From: Polytrichum commune
Lineage: Eukaryota > Streptophyta > Polytrichopsida > Polytrichales > Polytrichaceae
DNA length: 64,000 bases
Reading direction: 5' to 3'
Assembly: GCA_950295325.1 (NCBI GenBank)
Contig: OX485804.1
Location: 16,430,001-16,494,000 of the forward strand
Shown here: in pieces, positions 42,301-56,100 of the stretch
Numbering within the stretch: the first letter of the stretch is position 1
How the letters are laid out: every line of letters begins with the position of its first letter
Translations under genes and position numbers: made by a program
The notes under the pieces: generated by a model
The model's input: the letters and a program-made list of their open reading frames with translations, nothing else
What the model was told of the DNA's origin: nothing
Databases searched by the model: none

Positions 42301-42605
42301 TTACTTCATTAAACTTTCTCATGCTTTTTGTATTAATGTTTTTGAATGCAAATTGGCCTCTTACTGACTTTGTCTCTTTGCATCCATTTTGTAGGTTCTT
42401 GGGAGCGTAGAAGACGAAAGAACATTTTCCAATGTTTCTTTCTTGAAGAACAAACTCCGCAACCGCTTAACTGAACATTTACCTCTTGCTACAACAATGT
42501 TTGCACAAAAACATTACACATTGACATCATTCCTGTACAAGGATGTCGTTTCATATTGGAGAGCTTGCAAGCCGAAGCGCGGCCGATATGCACTTGGTGT
42601 TTGAT
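39359..42605 (+). pseudogene. hAT-superfamily transposase pseudogene (zinc finger plus hAT C-terminal domain)
   Basis: Exon 1, 39359-39795: low-complexity N-terminus ending in a KKRKISKRR nuclear signal. Exon 2, 40088-40508: zinc-finger segment with VRCIICSKVHGRDKI, then TGA (40242), TAG (40308) and TAA (40440) in frame. Exon 3, 40609-41759: central transposase region with MHCVAHRRNL. Exon 4, 41871-~42268: in-frame TAA at 42209. Exon 5, 42395-42605: hAT dimerisation domain (GSVEDERTFSNVSFLKNKL), ending RYALGV. Introns have GT-AG ends. The reading frame of exon 3 also appears shifted by one base relative to exon 2. Four stops make a functional protein very unlikely. Terminal inverted repeats were not identified. 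Length and domain order fit ZNF862-like hAT transposases of plants. Confidence 0.85.
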
Positions 42606-43411
42606 TTGCATAGAATGAGACATTTAGGGGGTTTTTCCCACTTCTTCATAACTATTTAGAATACAAGGATCTTATATAACTTCTACTTTTAAGAGCCTAC
42701 ATCTCATACGGCTTATTGGCGATGCATGCCATTGTAAATAAAGAAGTGGTTTCCTCCTAAAAATTTTGTGACGTAATTTGTGGGATGTAATTTCGCATAT
42801 TTACTGCTGCATTTCCTTGTTCCAATAATGGCCTTGCAATATTTTTTATTTTTCACTTAGCTAAACTTCCAAAAGGCATCACAACAAGTATCGCATTTGC
42901 ATTTCTCTACTGTTCATTTTAGATAGCGGCAATTTCATTCTACCACACATTTCATCGCAATGTTTATAATTTCCTTACATGTTCACATAGCCGAAACTGC
43001 AATGTAAAAAACCATTATAATAGCCATTTCACCCCCCAGTAAAAAGTGAAAAAAAATTCGCTGCTTGCAACAATGGTGCCATCCCGGTGTCCTGGATAAG
43101 TTCTCACAAGATCATTAATGGTGGAGCCCCAGAAGTCTCACATCTGCACGAGGCTGGCAAAAGATTATCCAATTGCCTCACTGCATCGAGGTGCCCCGTG
43201 TCTCTCACTACTCTTGGAATGGAGGCCGGGCTGCCTTCGCCCCCATATGGTTTGGAGCGGGGTTCGGAAATTCGCAACCAGAGAGACCCCCAGGATTGAG
43301 TTGATTCTCCATCTTGTCGCTTGGGGTGATGATGCAGTTAATCAGGTGAAACCGAGACACAATTTCCAACCCCCTTGCGATGCCCGCAAGGGCGCCCCAG
43401 AATTTCCACAA
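42606..43411. other. Intergenic flank left of copy B
   Basis: AT-rich downstream sequence of the transposase pseudogene, turning GC-richer near 43060-43410. The short open frames there (43087-43299, 43118-43510) overlap each other and look incidental. Nothing supportable. Confidence 0.45.
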
Positions 43412-44818
43412 GGTCTGCTACAGGCTCGGGCCTTACAATTTATAACCCAATTTGTGTACATACTTAGGCGAAGCTTTATTTTGAGTCATATGATTTCTGT
43501 TGTGAACTGAAATTCTAGTTTTCTTGCACACACTGCGACTGTCCTTCAATGGAAAGATTTGAGCAACTAACACAAATTCCGTTCTCATACCTTGAAGGTT
43601 ATTCGCCGACCATCACAAGGCTTCATATGTTGCGAAAGCATGACAATCTGGGGGTCATTCATTCTTAATTTTTTGATGTTGCCATCATCCTCACCTCGCC
43701 TTGGAATTGTGATGGTGTTGGGTTTCAGCCTCAACTGGAAGGAAGGCATAGAGAAAAATCCTTATTACAACGAACAAATCTGATTCCCACTTGCAACAAT
43801 TCTGCACAAGCCTGCACAATGGGACGGTACAGTAATCTTTCGCGAAGTAAGTTATGATCAATAATTGGGCCAAGTCTTGAACCATTTCATTTTCTTCAAT
43901 TGTGTATCTCCATAGTCCTCCTACTTATACAAGTTTGTCCATGTTCAGAAGCAAAAGAATCGAGCGGCCACCGTCTAAAGCACAGAGGGGGTTAACAAAA
44001 GCCACCACAGGGATGCAATTACATGGATGACGAGTGCACTATCTGTATTGGGAGGGGCAGGCGGGAGACGGAGGATGCGTGCACACAAAATGCGAAGGAC
44101 TGCATTGGTGAGGCAATATACCATTCTCGGCCTTTGGGGTAAGATCAAGCGTTGTATATAATCAGTTTATTATATGATACGAGGCTCTTCGAGTATCTTC
44201 ATATTAATCCAATTTCTCTCGGTTGCAGAACCATTTGGTAGCTTGTTGCTTGGCCCCCAAGTGTTGCCTTAGTATTGCAATTCCTCCAAGGCTGGCGCAG
44301 TCCTCCCCCTATTTCTAGTAAACCCTCAACGAGGATTTGATTCTAAAGGAGTGTTCAACCTCGTTCAGCATGAAACTATGATGATTTGAACTATTCAATT
44401 TTAAAGTCAAATTCATGGTCATTGCTGGACAGCTTGCAGTGGAATATATATTTTACCCGTTCTATTAGAACAAACACAATGAGAGAAATGAGTGGAACAC
44501 ATAGACACCATATCGTCAGAAGAGTCTGAATCCACCCGTGTAAGTATATGAGCCAGACGTTTTTGAGTGAAAAACAAGCAGCCGGGTGCTAAGCACAGAG
44601 CGAAGTATTCTTTCGCCTTTTCCTAAAGAACACCATGCGTTGGGTATACCTTCCGGCATCCCCGTCTTCTTGGATTGCTCTTGACGGAGGCCTCCTCAGG
44701 AAAATAAAGACGGAAGAGACCTGCTTAGCTCTAGTTCAGTGACTTTGACTTCGAAGCCAACTTAGCTAACTTTCAGTGACCTAATACCTTAATTTCCTGC
44801 ATTTGTGGTTTTGAACAT

Positions 44819-45010
44819 CGGCATTGTTGTGAAGAGATGATTAAAGCATCACCGACTGATGTGCGCATCCTTCTCGAGGGACAACTTGGTCGTAGAATGT
44901 TTGTGTTTCGAGAGCTTCATGGTTTATCGAAAAGTTTGCCTTCTGGCTGCCCGTATGTCATAGCAGGGGCAATCTTGTACCATCGCCCAAGGACCCAACA
45001 CTTGGTTTGA
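44819..45010 (+). pseudogene. Exon-like fragment, unknown gene (copy B)
   Basis: Counterpart of 2969-3160: 64 open codons beginning RHCCEEMIKASPTDVRILL with tail PYVIAGAILYHRPRTQHLV, then TGA. The AG of the upstream acceptor has become CAT here. Probably a decayed exon; family not recognised. Confidence 0.22.
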
Positions 45011-48000
45011 AGGAACTTGAATTCTGCAGCAGAACATCTCACCTACACAGCTCAACTTTCAATACCGCATGTGCAATTCCGTGGAAGGACGTGCAAGATA
45101 CACGTCCCATGAATATGCGAACACTGATAAATCTAATTTTGATTCAGCTTTATCAATATCTTAAGATTTCTCGAGTCGTCCTACGAGTACGTAAATATTG
45201 TACTTTGTGACTATAGATCCTTCCATCAGCATAGGGGGCAACAATTAAATTACCTGTCCATGATGCACTAGTAGGTACTTTGCTTCCGTTCAACAAAGTT
45301 CGGCCATGTGTTCAATGGACTCCTCAGGCCATATTGAACATCAACGACCAGTAAGGTTAGTAGCAATCTTCAACAGCAATATCTGTCAAGGAAAATTCTA
45401 TTCAGGTTTAGTTTTCTTGTATCGGAGCCATTCAGGGCATTCTAAAAAACGTAGCATGTCAAAATGTGTGGCCAGCGCACGATATTATCTAGTGAAAGGG
45501 GAGAGAATAATTCTCTGTGTGTTGAATACCCAACTGCATGATCTCTTAACAAATGCTCGAGAACTATGTAGGATATGCCAATTCAAATCAAAACTGAAAA
45601 ATATGGGTTATATCGTTACGCTGCTGAATTAGTTCATGTGGAGATTGTGGAATTCCTGTCAAAGCAAAACTCAATTCAATTCGAATTTCAAGCACGAACT
45701 AGTACGTCCACACTAGCATATTCAACATGGGAATATTAATCCAATCGCTTCCCCGGTTGGATGGGGAGTAATTCCACAACTGCAAGCCTGTGATCCCCTG
45801 CATGCTTAGACAGTTGAATGTCAAGTTTGAACCATGCCCGAGAAGTTCTCTAGGGTCGCAATAGCTTGGGTTTACTACAATCCAACTTTCAACTCCTCTG
45901 TAGGATACTCAACTATCAATACCTCACATTTTTCAACCCAATAGAATCTTAGCTTCAACTATTTCTATGTGAAGCTTTGTATATTGTAAGATATTAGATT
46001 TGATCACGGAACCCATAATTTATGGATCTCCTATAGAGTGAACATGTGGGACATATAACAAGACTGCTCCCCTCTAAAATAATGTTACCCAAGTAATCAC
46101 CCCTTTGTGTTTGCGTTTGGTGTACAACTTTGATAGTCAAGCTTTGAGAGTTTTCTTTACATGCTTTGTTATTAAGTTGACATGGTTGAAAAACACCATG
46201 CTCACTTGACAACTACATATTTTACTAGTAAGGATTGATATAATTAAGCACCAACTACAATAGAATAGTCCTTCGACTTTGGACTACAATAAATTTCCAA
46301 AGCCCACTTTCAAGATGAGAATTCATGTGGACCATGGTAATATTCACGCTAAATTATACAAAAACATTAATGTGAGCCACACTGATTGTTTTTCAAAAAA
46401 TTAATGTAGGTGATTTCATTTATTGTGCTACTTTTGATGTAAGGTGACTTACTTGGGGTCTTGGACCCACAATATTCCACCCCAACAAGAAAATTAATGC
46501 AACCCATGTTGATTATTTCCACATTGATTTTCCACCTACAATATTATGTAGTATAGTTACAATGGCAAGTTTTACAATTTGAGGTGCAGTAAGGATAAGT
46601 GAGTTTGTGTTAGGGAAGTATCAATTGAATGTACATCTTGTTTCATTTCTTTTTAAATTTGCAACTTCAAAGAGTATAATTTTGGATTAGGTCAAATAGA
46701 GAACAATGTTGTTGAAGATGGAAGTGAATAAACCCATTTGGTGTATTTCAACTTAAATCCACATGGCTCAAGTGCAAACTTATGCTTGCACTAATACAAA
46801 GGAGAAGCTCCTTGGAAGATGTTGCTCCCTTATGTGTGCATAGATTAGCACTTTTCAAGCATACAAGTTAGACTTAGAAATGCAAAAGTAACTAAATAAT
46901 CCTATTACTATGGGCCACACTAGTTTTCTAGAGCCCTCAGTAATTCTTATAATGAGAATTCATGTGGACCACAATAATTCCCAAACCACGCTAAACTTCT
47001 AGTAGAAAATTATGCATGGGGCACAATAATTATTTTATAAAAAATAGCGTGGGTGACAATAATAATTAATATTATACAAAATAGAGTGGGCGACAATAAT
47101 TTTATTATAAAAAATCAATGTGGGTGGTTATTTGTGTCTATGTAGCTATTGATCTAAGGCATGGTTCACAACCGTGGGTATCTTTTCTTAACGACATGGT
47201 TATATATAACTATATGCACACTTGATGGATTGTTAACTTACCTCATACATTAAGTTACCATCATTGGGTTAAGTTACTTCATAGCTCTAACCTACCAACA
47301 CAATTAGCCTCTAACTTGGGTGGTATCTTATTACATGCGTACGAGAATGGTTAGCTAAATTTAAAGACTATGGTAGTGACTAGTGAATTACTACACTAAA
47401 TATGGAATTTAGTATCACTTACTATTTGGAACTATGCAATGCTATATCATACTACTATTGATGTCGTTTCTTACCAATGAAAGATGTTAATGTTCTATAA
47501 TGTCCAAACAACCAATTTGACATTTGTTGGTAGAATATGAAACATAAAGTAAATAATTATAGCATTGAGTAATTCCAAATAGTATAGTGAAACTAAATAG
47601 CATATTCATTATAGTGATCACATGACATGTTGGCAAACATGGTGAGTTTAGTGATGACCATGTGTGAATGGAAGTAGTAACCCTCTCTAGATAGGCAACA
47701 TCTTTGGTAAAGTTGCCTATAAGTGTGAATGACATTTAGGTTAACTTAAAGATAGGTTATTTTATCATTAAGATTGGTAAATTTAGCAATCACAATTAGG
47801 ACTTACCCATAAGAGTGAACAACCCCTGAGGTGACTTTTACTTTATGTAAGGTCTTGACCCCATGGTAATGTCACCTTGAATAGAAAATCAATGTGGCCC
47901 ACACTGAATTTCCACCCACACTAGTAGGACTAATAAATTATATAATGACAATCATGTCATATGGAAAGTCAATTTGGGCAAACATGAGAATAAATCCATC

Positions 48001-51000
48001 GTCCAAATTGACTTTGCATATGAGAGCATCGTCCTTGAGGATATCGGGGCGATCACACCCCCTTACGTTTCATAACCACGTGCGATAAAAGTTTGCTACC
48101 CTATATTCAATGCCATAGAGAATTTTATTTATTTTTATCTTTTCACATACATATACTCAATCATTGTTAATATATTTTGTATATTTTCTTGAGTTCTCTA
48201 GTCATCTTCATTTTAGTAGTAATTGTTTCAGTTCAATTGTGCATCATTCTAGTTAGAAATCATGTGCTTTATTTAGAAAAACAAATCATCAAATTTGGTT
48301 ATCATTTTTTAATTATGTAATAGATACTCTGTATATCTAGTCATGAAAAAAGGTTAATAAAATTTGGACCCATTTTGGTGATGCTTTATGTAAGAAACAT
48401 ATTTTATTTTCAATCGCACGTGGTGTTAAACTTGACAATGCAGTGATACTAAGCGTGGCACATGATAAAGATGACTTCAACACTTGAACTCTTTGGTTCT
48501 CAAAAAAGTTTATGCACTTCGCATTACTATCAACCAAGAGTGCACTTTAGGACAAAAACAAGCATGGAAACGACATCATTTATGGTATTTGATGTCACTT
48601 ACTATATATCGTTTGATGTGCTATAACTTTTTATTATGTGTCTCACTACACCATGTATGGCATTTAGTCACTAACTTTTTGTAGTTACATTGTGCTATAA
48701 CTTTTTACTATAGATCTCATGTTTTACCAACAAGGGCCAAATTGGTTGTTTGGACACTATCAACCATTAACATTTTTACTTGGTAAAAGTTTACATTAAT
48801 AATAAAATGTTATAGCAATGTGTAACTATGGCTAGTAAGTGACACTAAATGCCAAAAATGGTGTAATGATGGCCCGCACTAAACACCAACTTGGGACTAC
48901 ATCATTCCACAACTAAATTCAAAAAATTATTATATACGTATGTATATATATAAACAAAAAATACAATAATTTTTTCATTGAACACTAATGATTGAATTTG
49001 AATCTTTGAATCTCTTGAGCATGAAGCTCCTATGAAGAAATTTCTACAAGCACTCTAATCTCATTATTCTCAACCAGTTTAAACATCCTAATATGTTTTG
49101 TGAAATTGAGATATTTCTAAAGGTATATGTACAACATACAACCTCCACATTATAAGTTGAATGGTACATTGTTTATGATATAAAGTGCAATTATTTGGAA
49201 ATTTGCAAGGCCATAACTCCTAATTATGGATTTTATGTATTACCAAAAAAGATTAAATAAGTTGCATGGACTTTCCTTCATGACAACTTACATTCTTAGC
49301 GAAAGTTAGAGCATTCCATAAACCCATGTAGTAAGTCACACTACATAACATAAAGCTAAACTCAAAAAATCAAATAAGTTGAAGTTGGGCCCAAGCATTT
49401 GGTGGGGTTGTTTCAACCCCTAACTTCCCACACTTGATTTCCCTCAAACCTGCCCATAAAATGCAACCTCAATTTCAACAACCGTAGGTGAAGATCTAAA
49501 GTTTTTGTTTTGACAAATCCAACTATAAACACGTTTGTAAGTTAGAGGTGATATTTAGTGTCACCAATTTTGATTGTCTTGCTCAACACTAATTGTAAAC
49601 CGCGGTTTAGTGTCACCCACACTAAATGTTAACCTAGCATCATTTGTCATTTAAAAAAAAAAAATCTTGGCAAGGGAAAGGGGGTGTTATAGATTTACGG
49701 TGTTGCAATTACTGTCACTTCCCAAGTGATTTTTCATCCAAATTTCAATCATCCACAACAACATCTCATCACAGGTTGCTGAAAGGAGGAGGCAGGATTT
49801 TGGGTGATGGACGAACTCATCCATGACAGGATCTGTAAACTTATTCATAAGAAGTGTCATCCGAAACGTTAGCATAGTGACATTAAACGCCATCTGACAC
49901 TAAATAGCCTATTTAGTGTAGTTGCCCAAAGAAGCCCTAAACCGAGCAGGAGTCCGCAGGTTCTCTAGATGTCTTCCAAATGTTTTCTTTCTTACAAAAA
50001 TCTCTCGAGCGGATGCCAGATTGCAGAGAGCACTGACATGAATGGAGAGCATCTCCGAAGCATCGTTCTTTTGGTTTTTTAAATGGAGGACAAAAGACCG
50101 AATTCCATTCTGCATGGTCTCGGAGTACCTTCGAACCTTTCGTGCCCAAAACGTGCACATGGTTAGTTTAGACCTTAAGTTGGTGATTGGTTTGCTGAGC
50201 TAGATATCTTAGTGGCATTCTCTGTCGGTTCGAGAAACCTAAATACAGACACTCTGGCTAGCTTGCCTGCCAGGAAAGCTGCAGGGAGGAACCCACGAAT
50301 GGGTCACAGATACAGTCCCCCTGTTGCTCATTCCCCAACGCACCCTTGGAATCCGCAAGGCATGAACCATTATCCTATATATTCAAACATTCCAGGCTTC
50401 GGACTGTGCGTCTCTTGAACCCCGGACACTAATCCAAGCAGCAGCAATCCCTAAATAATCCTTCTGTTGATTTTATTTTTATTTTTTTGAAAATAATCCA
50501 AGCAGCGGGAATCTTGAGTGAGTACAGACACTTTGGCCAGCGTGGGTCCTGTGGGAGACGTACAATCGGTAACCCAAGATGGCCGCCCAAATCCGGGTCT
50601 CCCTAGCCAGCCCATTAACGTATGGACACCGACTCGGGCAACCACGATCCTTTCCACGAAACCGCCTTCTTCACCTCCCCAGCCATAGCCAATTTTATGT
50701 CCTCATGCTGGCCCTTGTTCACCACCTTGGCTCTCAGGATCAACCGACTCCCATAACTTAATTTCCATGTGTCTCTTGTTGATGGTGGCTCGTGGCTCGT
50801 GGCTCACAACGGCCGTGATGTTTTGATGATGCTTGGGTAACTCCCATCCCTTTCACATGGAAGCCACTCGACAACGACGAACCACATGTAGGCAACCATC
50901 CGAAATATCGCTTGGCTCGATCATTTTGTGTGCAACTCGTGGTTCTATCAATAGCCCACATTTTGTTTGTTTGTTTGTTTCCTTTGTTTCTTCCACACAT

Positions 51001-51370
51001 GTGAACAACTTGCTATTGAGGTGGGTATTTGTCATTCAAATAGGAGAGTAGACAGGAGCTAATCTGCTTCACGTGTAGGTTACTTCCTATTTACTTGTGC
51101 TTCTCTTTGTGGATCAGATTTAGTGGTGGTGGTTTAATGAAGAAACTAGGCTCCTTTGTTGTTGAGTTGAGTAGTGGTTGTTCCTAGGGAGTTTGTGCAC
51201 CCAACAATTCAAGGAGCAATCGAGACCATAGATATTGAGTGTGGGATCACCAAGTGTTGTACGACACCCTCTCTAATCCTCACTCAGTGACTACAACACA
51301 TATGCATATGGTCGACGACAAATGGTATGGGTACGCTAATTTAAGCGTTTTGTGTGGTGTTGCAAAGTAG

Positions 51371-51458
51371 GGACTTACATGACTTGCTCAATAGAATGGC
51401 TCATGAAGATTGGGAAGTTGACTTCAAAGGCGATCTGACTACAACACTACCATCATTG
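51371..51458 (+). pseudogene. Conserved exon-like fragment, unknown gene (copy B)
   Basis: Counterpart of 29317-29404, the same 88 bp between TAG and GTATGT, with one clear replacement (AVDF to EVDF). A second block downstream reads ESMSTMLFGQN. See the copy A entry for interpretation. Confidence 0.25.
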
Positions 51459-52653
51459 GTATGTCCAATCCCTTCACATAGTTGCATGCTTTTCTTTATT
51501 TCAACACAATCACATGCTTGCATGTTTCATGTAGGAATCCATGTCCACCATGTTGTTTGGTCAAAATTATTATCCCCATTGAGAATTATTGGATGACTTG
51601 CAAGAATAGTGCTACGTGATACATGATAACGTTACCGAGTCGCATGTGCAATCGCCAAATATTGTGAGTGTTTAGGAGCAAATCCATTGCTAGAGGAGAC
51701 TGTGAGGATATTTTCCACCTCGTCATCGAGAGTGAGGTGGTAGTGTAGTGTGAATTTGTCAACCCAAGCGTGTCGAGTGCAACCTCGCTTATGTGCAAAT
51801 GTTATGCCCATCTTACTGAGTACTAGGATCTAAGTGAATTTAGTCAAAACAATTTATACAAAAATAATAATGCATATGAGAGTATTGATTGTGTCATATG
51901 TTAATACATGAACATTACAAAACAAACTAACTTGGGAAAAACAATTTATCAAGATATGATGGAATTCCTAATTAATGTACATATTTGGAAGGAGAAAAGA
52001 AGTGTGCTCGAAGTACCACTCTAGATGTGTTATTTTCATCAAATAACATGCAACAAAAATGCATGTATAACAATAAATATAGTCCCAATTCCATCCTCGT
52101 TTTTGTTGTGGTAATTGGGAAGTTGGCACAATTCTCCGAGGAAATTCTACAAAAGATGTACAAAAGGCTTTCAAGATCTAGAGACATGATTTTCATCTAA
52201 TTCACTTTATTTCATCCAAATGATGTGTGTTTAAGGGCCATGTTATTATGGGTAATATCCTATGGATGAAAAATGATCAAGGACTAAATGTCATTTGAAA
52301 ATATAAGTGGATTATACATGTAATAAAGGCCTATTTGTTCATGGTTTTTATTTTGTGCATTTAGTGGAGGTCCTTATCACATTAAATGGAAAAGCTTAAT
52401 ATAAATACATAAGCCACTTTCTAGGGTATTGTTAGTATATATACATTATTTGTTTTCTATAAATTTCTTGTATGTAGGGTATTTTTGTTTTCTTAGTCGC
52501 CTATGCACATCATTAAGGTTTCCAACAAAGGGTCCCCGCCTCGGAGTTCTCGCACATCTATGATTCATTTCTCTTTGGATTTTGGTGTTAGTTGTCCAAC
52601 TCAAACCTAGATACCAAGTTCTTGTCCCATAACTTAGTGTAAACTTCGAGACC

Positions 52654-52675
52654 GGGGGCGGGGGGGGGGGGGGGG
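52654..52675 (+). repeat. Poly-G tract upstream of PNL2
   Basis: GGGGG-C followed by 16 consecutive G at the same place relative to PNL2 as the 19-G tract before PNL1. Confidence 0.85.
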
Positions 52676-53178
52676 AGTTTGGTTCTAAGTAAAACAAATA
52701 CTTGTATAATATCATTCTACAAGTTTGAAAACAATTGTAATGCTCTTTCTTTACTGTATGAATGGTCTACGAAAGTTGCTTTGGATCTTAATATCTTCTA
52801 CAAATGGAAAAAAATCTAGGTTGCCCAATATCATTTAATGTCCTACATTATGTTACAAACATGTTCATTACATGAAGTGATTGAGTTGTGTATGCTCCCC
52901 GGTAGACTATAGAGCGTTGGAATTTTTCAAGAGGACTTTATAGAATGCATAATTGTATTCTTAAATTCAAGATTTGATTTTGACAAATGTAATATATGTT
53001 GTATATAGTAACTTGATACAAGTGTGTTGTACATGAAGGTGCATTGTTATTCTTGACTTTTGGATTCAATGTGCAGATGATTATATGATCCTTCAAACTT
53101 CCTTCCGGATACAAATTCCTTTTAAATTAAGATTGTATAATGTAGATTTTATTGGGGGTTTGTGGCAACTATTGCATC

Positions 53179-56100
53179 ATGGACAACTCCTTGCTTTTCA
53201 TGGGGTGTTCAAAAAAATTGAAGCAATTGGAACAAGCAAAATTTTTATTGAATGCAAAACAATGTTTGCATTTAAAAAACAAATCGCATCTTGTTCTAGA
53301 ATGTTTCAAGACTTTGGTCCAACAAGTTCATGACAAAATGGAGTTTGGACCAAGTATGAAGGATTTATACCGAGTTGTGTGTAAAATCGAGGCATTAATC
53401 CAAGATTGCGCTAGGGACGATTGGATCCATGCATCATTGTGGCAAATGAATAATGAAGAAGAGTTTCGTGAGTTGCTTGAAGAGCTCAAATACATTTTCA
53501 ATACATTGTGTGAGCAATTCCAAATATTGGGGATAATCACCATGGACCTTCAAAAGTCCATAGAGTTCAATTCAATGAATATAACAGAAGTGGAGAAAGA
53601 CCGAAAGGCATTGGTCCAACAATTGTTGGAACATCTTGATGCAACAAAATCCTTCAAGGATCACAAAGTTGCAAAGTATGCTTACGACCGGTTGGTTTGT
53701 CGAATGGACGGAGAAGGCATTGAGTTGAATGGTGCAACATTTCCAACATACAATGGGATTCCTCAACGATTCACTCGGTTGGGAGATGGTGCTTCTGGAC
53801 AAATATACGGAACAAATTGCTTTGGCTTGGAATTGGCTTTGAAGGTTTTTAAAGCGGTTCACATTGATTACGAGCATTTAGCGGATGCAAACTTCAAGAA
53901 AGAGGTGGGCATTTTGGCAGGGTTGAGTCATCCAAACATCATTAAGTTCATATGTTGTGGTGAAGGACATGCCCATGATAGCAAATGGCGATATATAGTG
54001 ATGGAGAGGATGGAAAGAAGTCTTGGAGTTGCAGACATGAAGGACGTTGATTTCCAACGATCAAACCTTGTTGTCCTTGATATCATGTTCCAAATTGCAA
54101 GCGGAATGCTCTATCTCCATGACATGAATGTTGCACACCGTGACTTGAAGCCTGACAATATCCTTGTGAACTCCTTGAATGATCCCATATTGGATCCCAT
54201 GGGCTACGTGAAAGTTAAATTGGTGGACTTTGGGGTTTCAAAAATCGAAGCAAAAGATGCTTACCAAGAGCCAACGGGACATAATCTAGGTACCACCGGA
54301 TTTAGGGCGCCAGAAACATTTGTAAGATACGATGACACATTGAAACATTTTGTGAATGCTTTCAAAAGTGATGTATTTAGCTTTGCCATGGTGTGTTCTT
54401 ACATTCTCACGAGGGAGATTCCATTCTCACAATGTAGTAGATATGAGATAAAGGACAGGATGCGAGTTGGAGAGAGGCCAAGGTTGCCGTGCGATTGCCC
54501 CGAGTCATTGACATCTTTGATCAAAGAGTGTTGGTCTTTTGAACCATCTGAAAGGCCAACCTTTCAAGATATTTGTTGGAGGCTTTGTCAAATTAGGCAT
54601 GAACTTCATTTGAATGCTTTAAACATAATGAACAATGGTGTGAAGATGGACAAGTCCAACATCCCTCAAATTCAAGAAACAAGTGAGAATAATCTACCAA
54701 CAATCGATACAATGGATCACAAGGGGGATACAAGTGCAAAGAAGGGAGGAAACGAGCTTGTTGGTATGCAAAAAAGAATCCCAAGGGTTATGAGGGCATT
54801 GGAGAAACACTCCATAGTGGCCATTATAGGGGTGGGAGGAATGGGCAAAACTACTTTGGCAGAAGTTGTGATGGAACGCCTGCGTGGTCATTTTGAAGCA
54901 TTTTGCTTTATTTTCATGAAGAACAAAAATTGTGGCACTATCGAGATTTTCAAAGAAATTTTGAACAACTTAGGGGCCAAGGTCGATGATTTGGAAGACA
55001 TTGTACAAGCAAAAACCCGTCTTTGCAAAACAATAAAAAACAAAAGTGCTCTCATTGTTCTTGATGACATTGGCAATAATAAACAAATTCATGAATTGAT
55101 GGATGTTGAGATCTTTGAAGCCAAACGTACCAACAAGATGATCATCACAACTCGTGATTGGCACCTTGTGGAAAACCTTGGAGATGTTGGTCGTGTAGAT
55201 TTGGATGAACTCATGAAAGGCGAAGCTATGAAATTATTCTCTAGGCATGCTTTCGGTGATCAAGGATATGAAACACCATGTCATATGGTGGACATTGTCG
55301 AGAACATTGTGGATGCATGTAGAGGGTTGCCTTTGAGCTTGAAGGTTGTGGGTAGAACCTTATATGGATTCAAGAGACTACGCATTTGGGTGCGAGCTTT
55401 GCAAAGACTACAAAGGGCAAGATCCTTGGGATTGACAAATAACAATGAGGTTTGGCATTGCCTTCGGATAAGCTTTGATGACCTTACCCAAGAAGAAAAA
55501 AATTTGTTTTTGGACCTATGTTGTTATTTTAGCAAAGATTTGGTCCCAATGGATACATTAAAAGTTGTGACCTCATCACGTTTATGGAGAGAAGTCAACA
55601 AAAATCCTGAAGAGTCATTGAAACGTTTGGAAGATAAATCTTTGGTTAAGATGCACGAAGATGGAGTCTATGAAATCCATGAACAATTACGAGATATGGG
55701 ACGTATGATTGCGGAAATAGACCCCATGTATATTGGGACTCGATGGTGGAAAATACAAGAAGCAACATGGAGTGGGAAAATACAAGGAGTTATGGAGCGT
55801 ATCGAATGTCTTTCTTTCAATGAACCAACAAAGAAGTTCAAAACACACTTTCACATTACAAAACCTTTGTCTTCGCTTCGATTTTTTGGTTTTCAAGGGT
55901 TTGAGGGTTCAATCTCATTGGATAAATTTTTGAATCAATCCAAAAATCTCCAATGTTTGATGGTGAATTGCCAATCAAAACAAAATTTTGCAACAACCTC
56001 AAATGCATTTTTGTTCAATTGGGATAATCACATACATTTGCAAATTTTGGTGATTGAAGGCATATCTACTCTACATGAAATTGGTGATAGTATTGGACAA

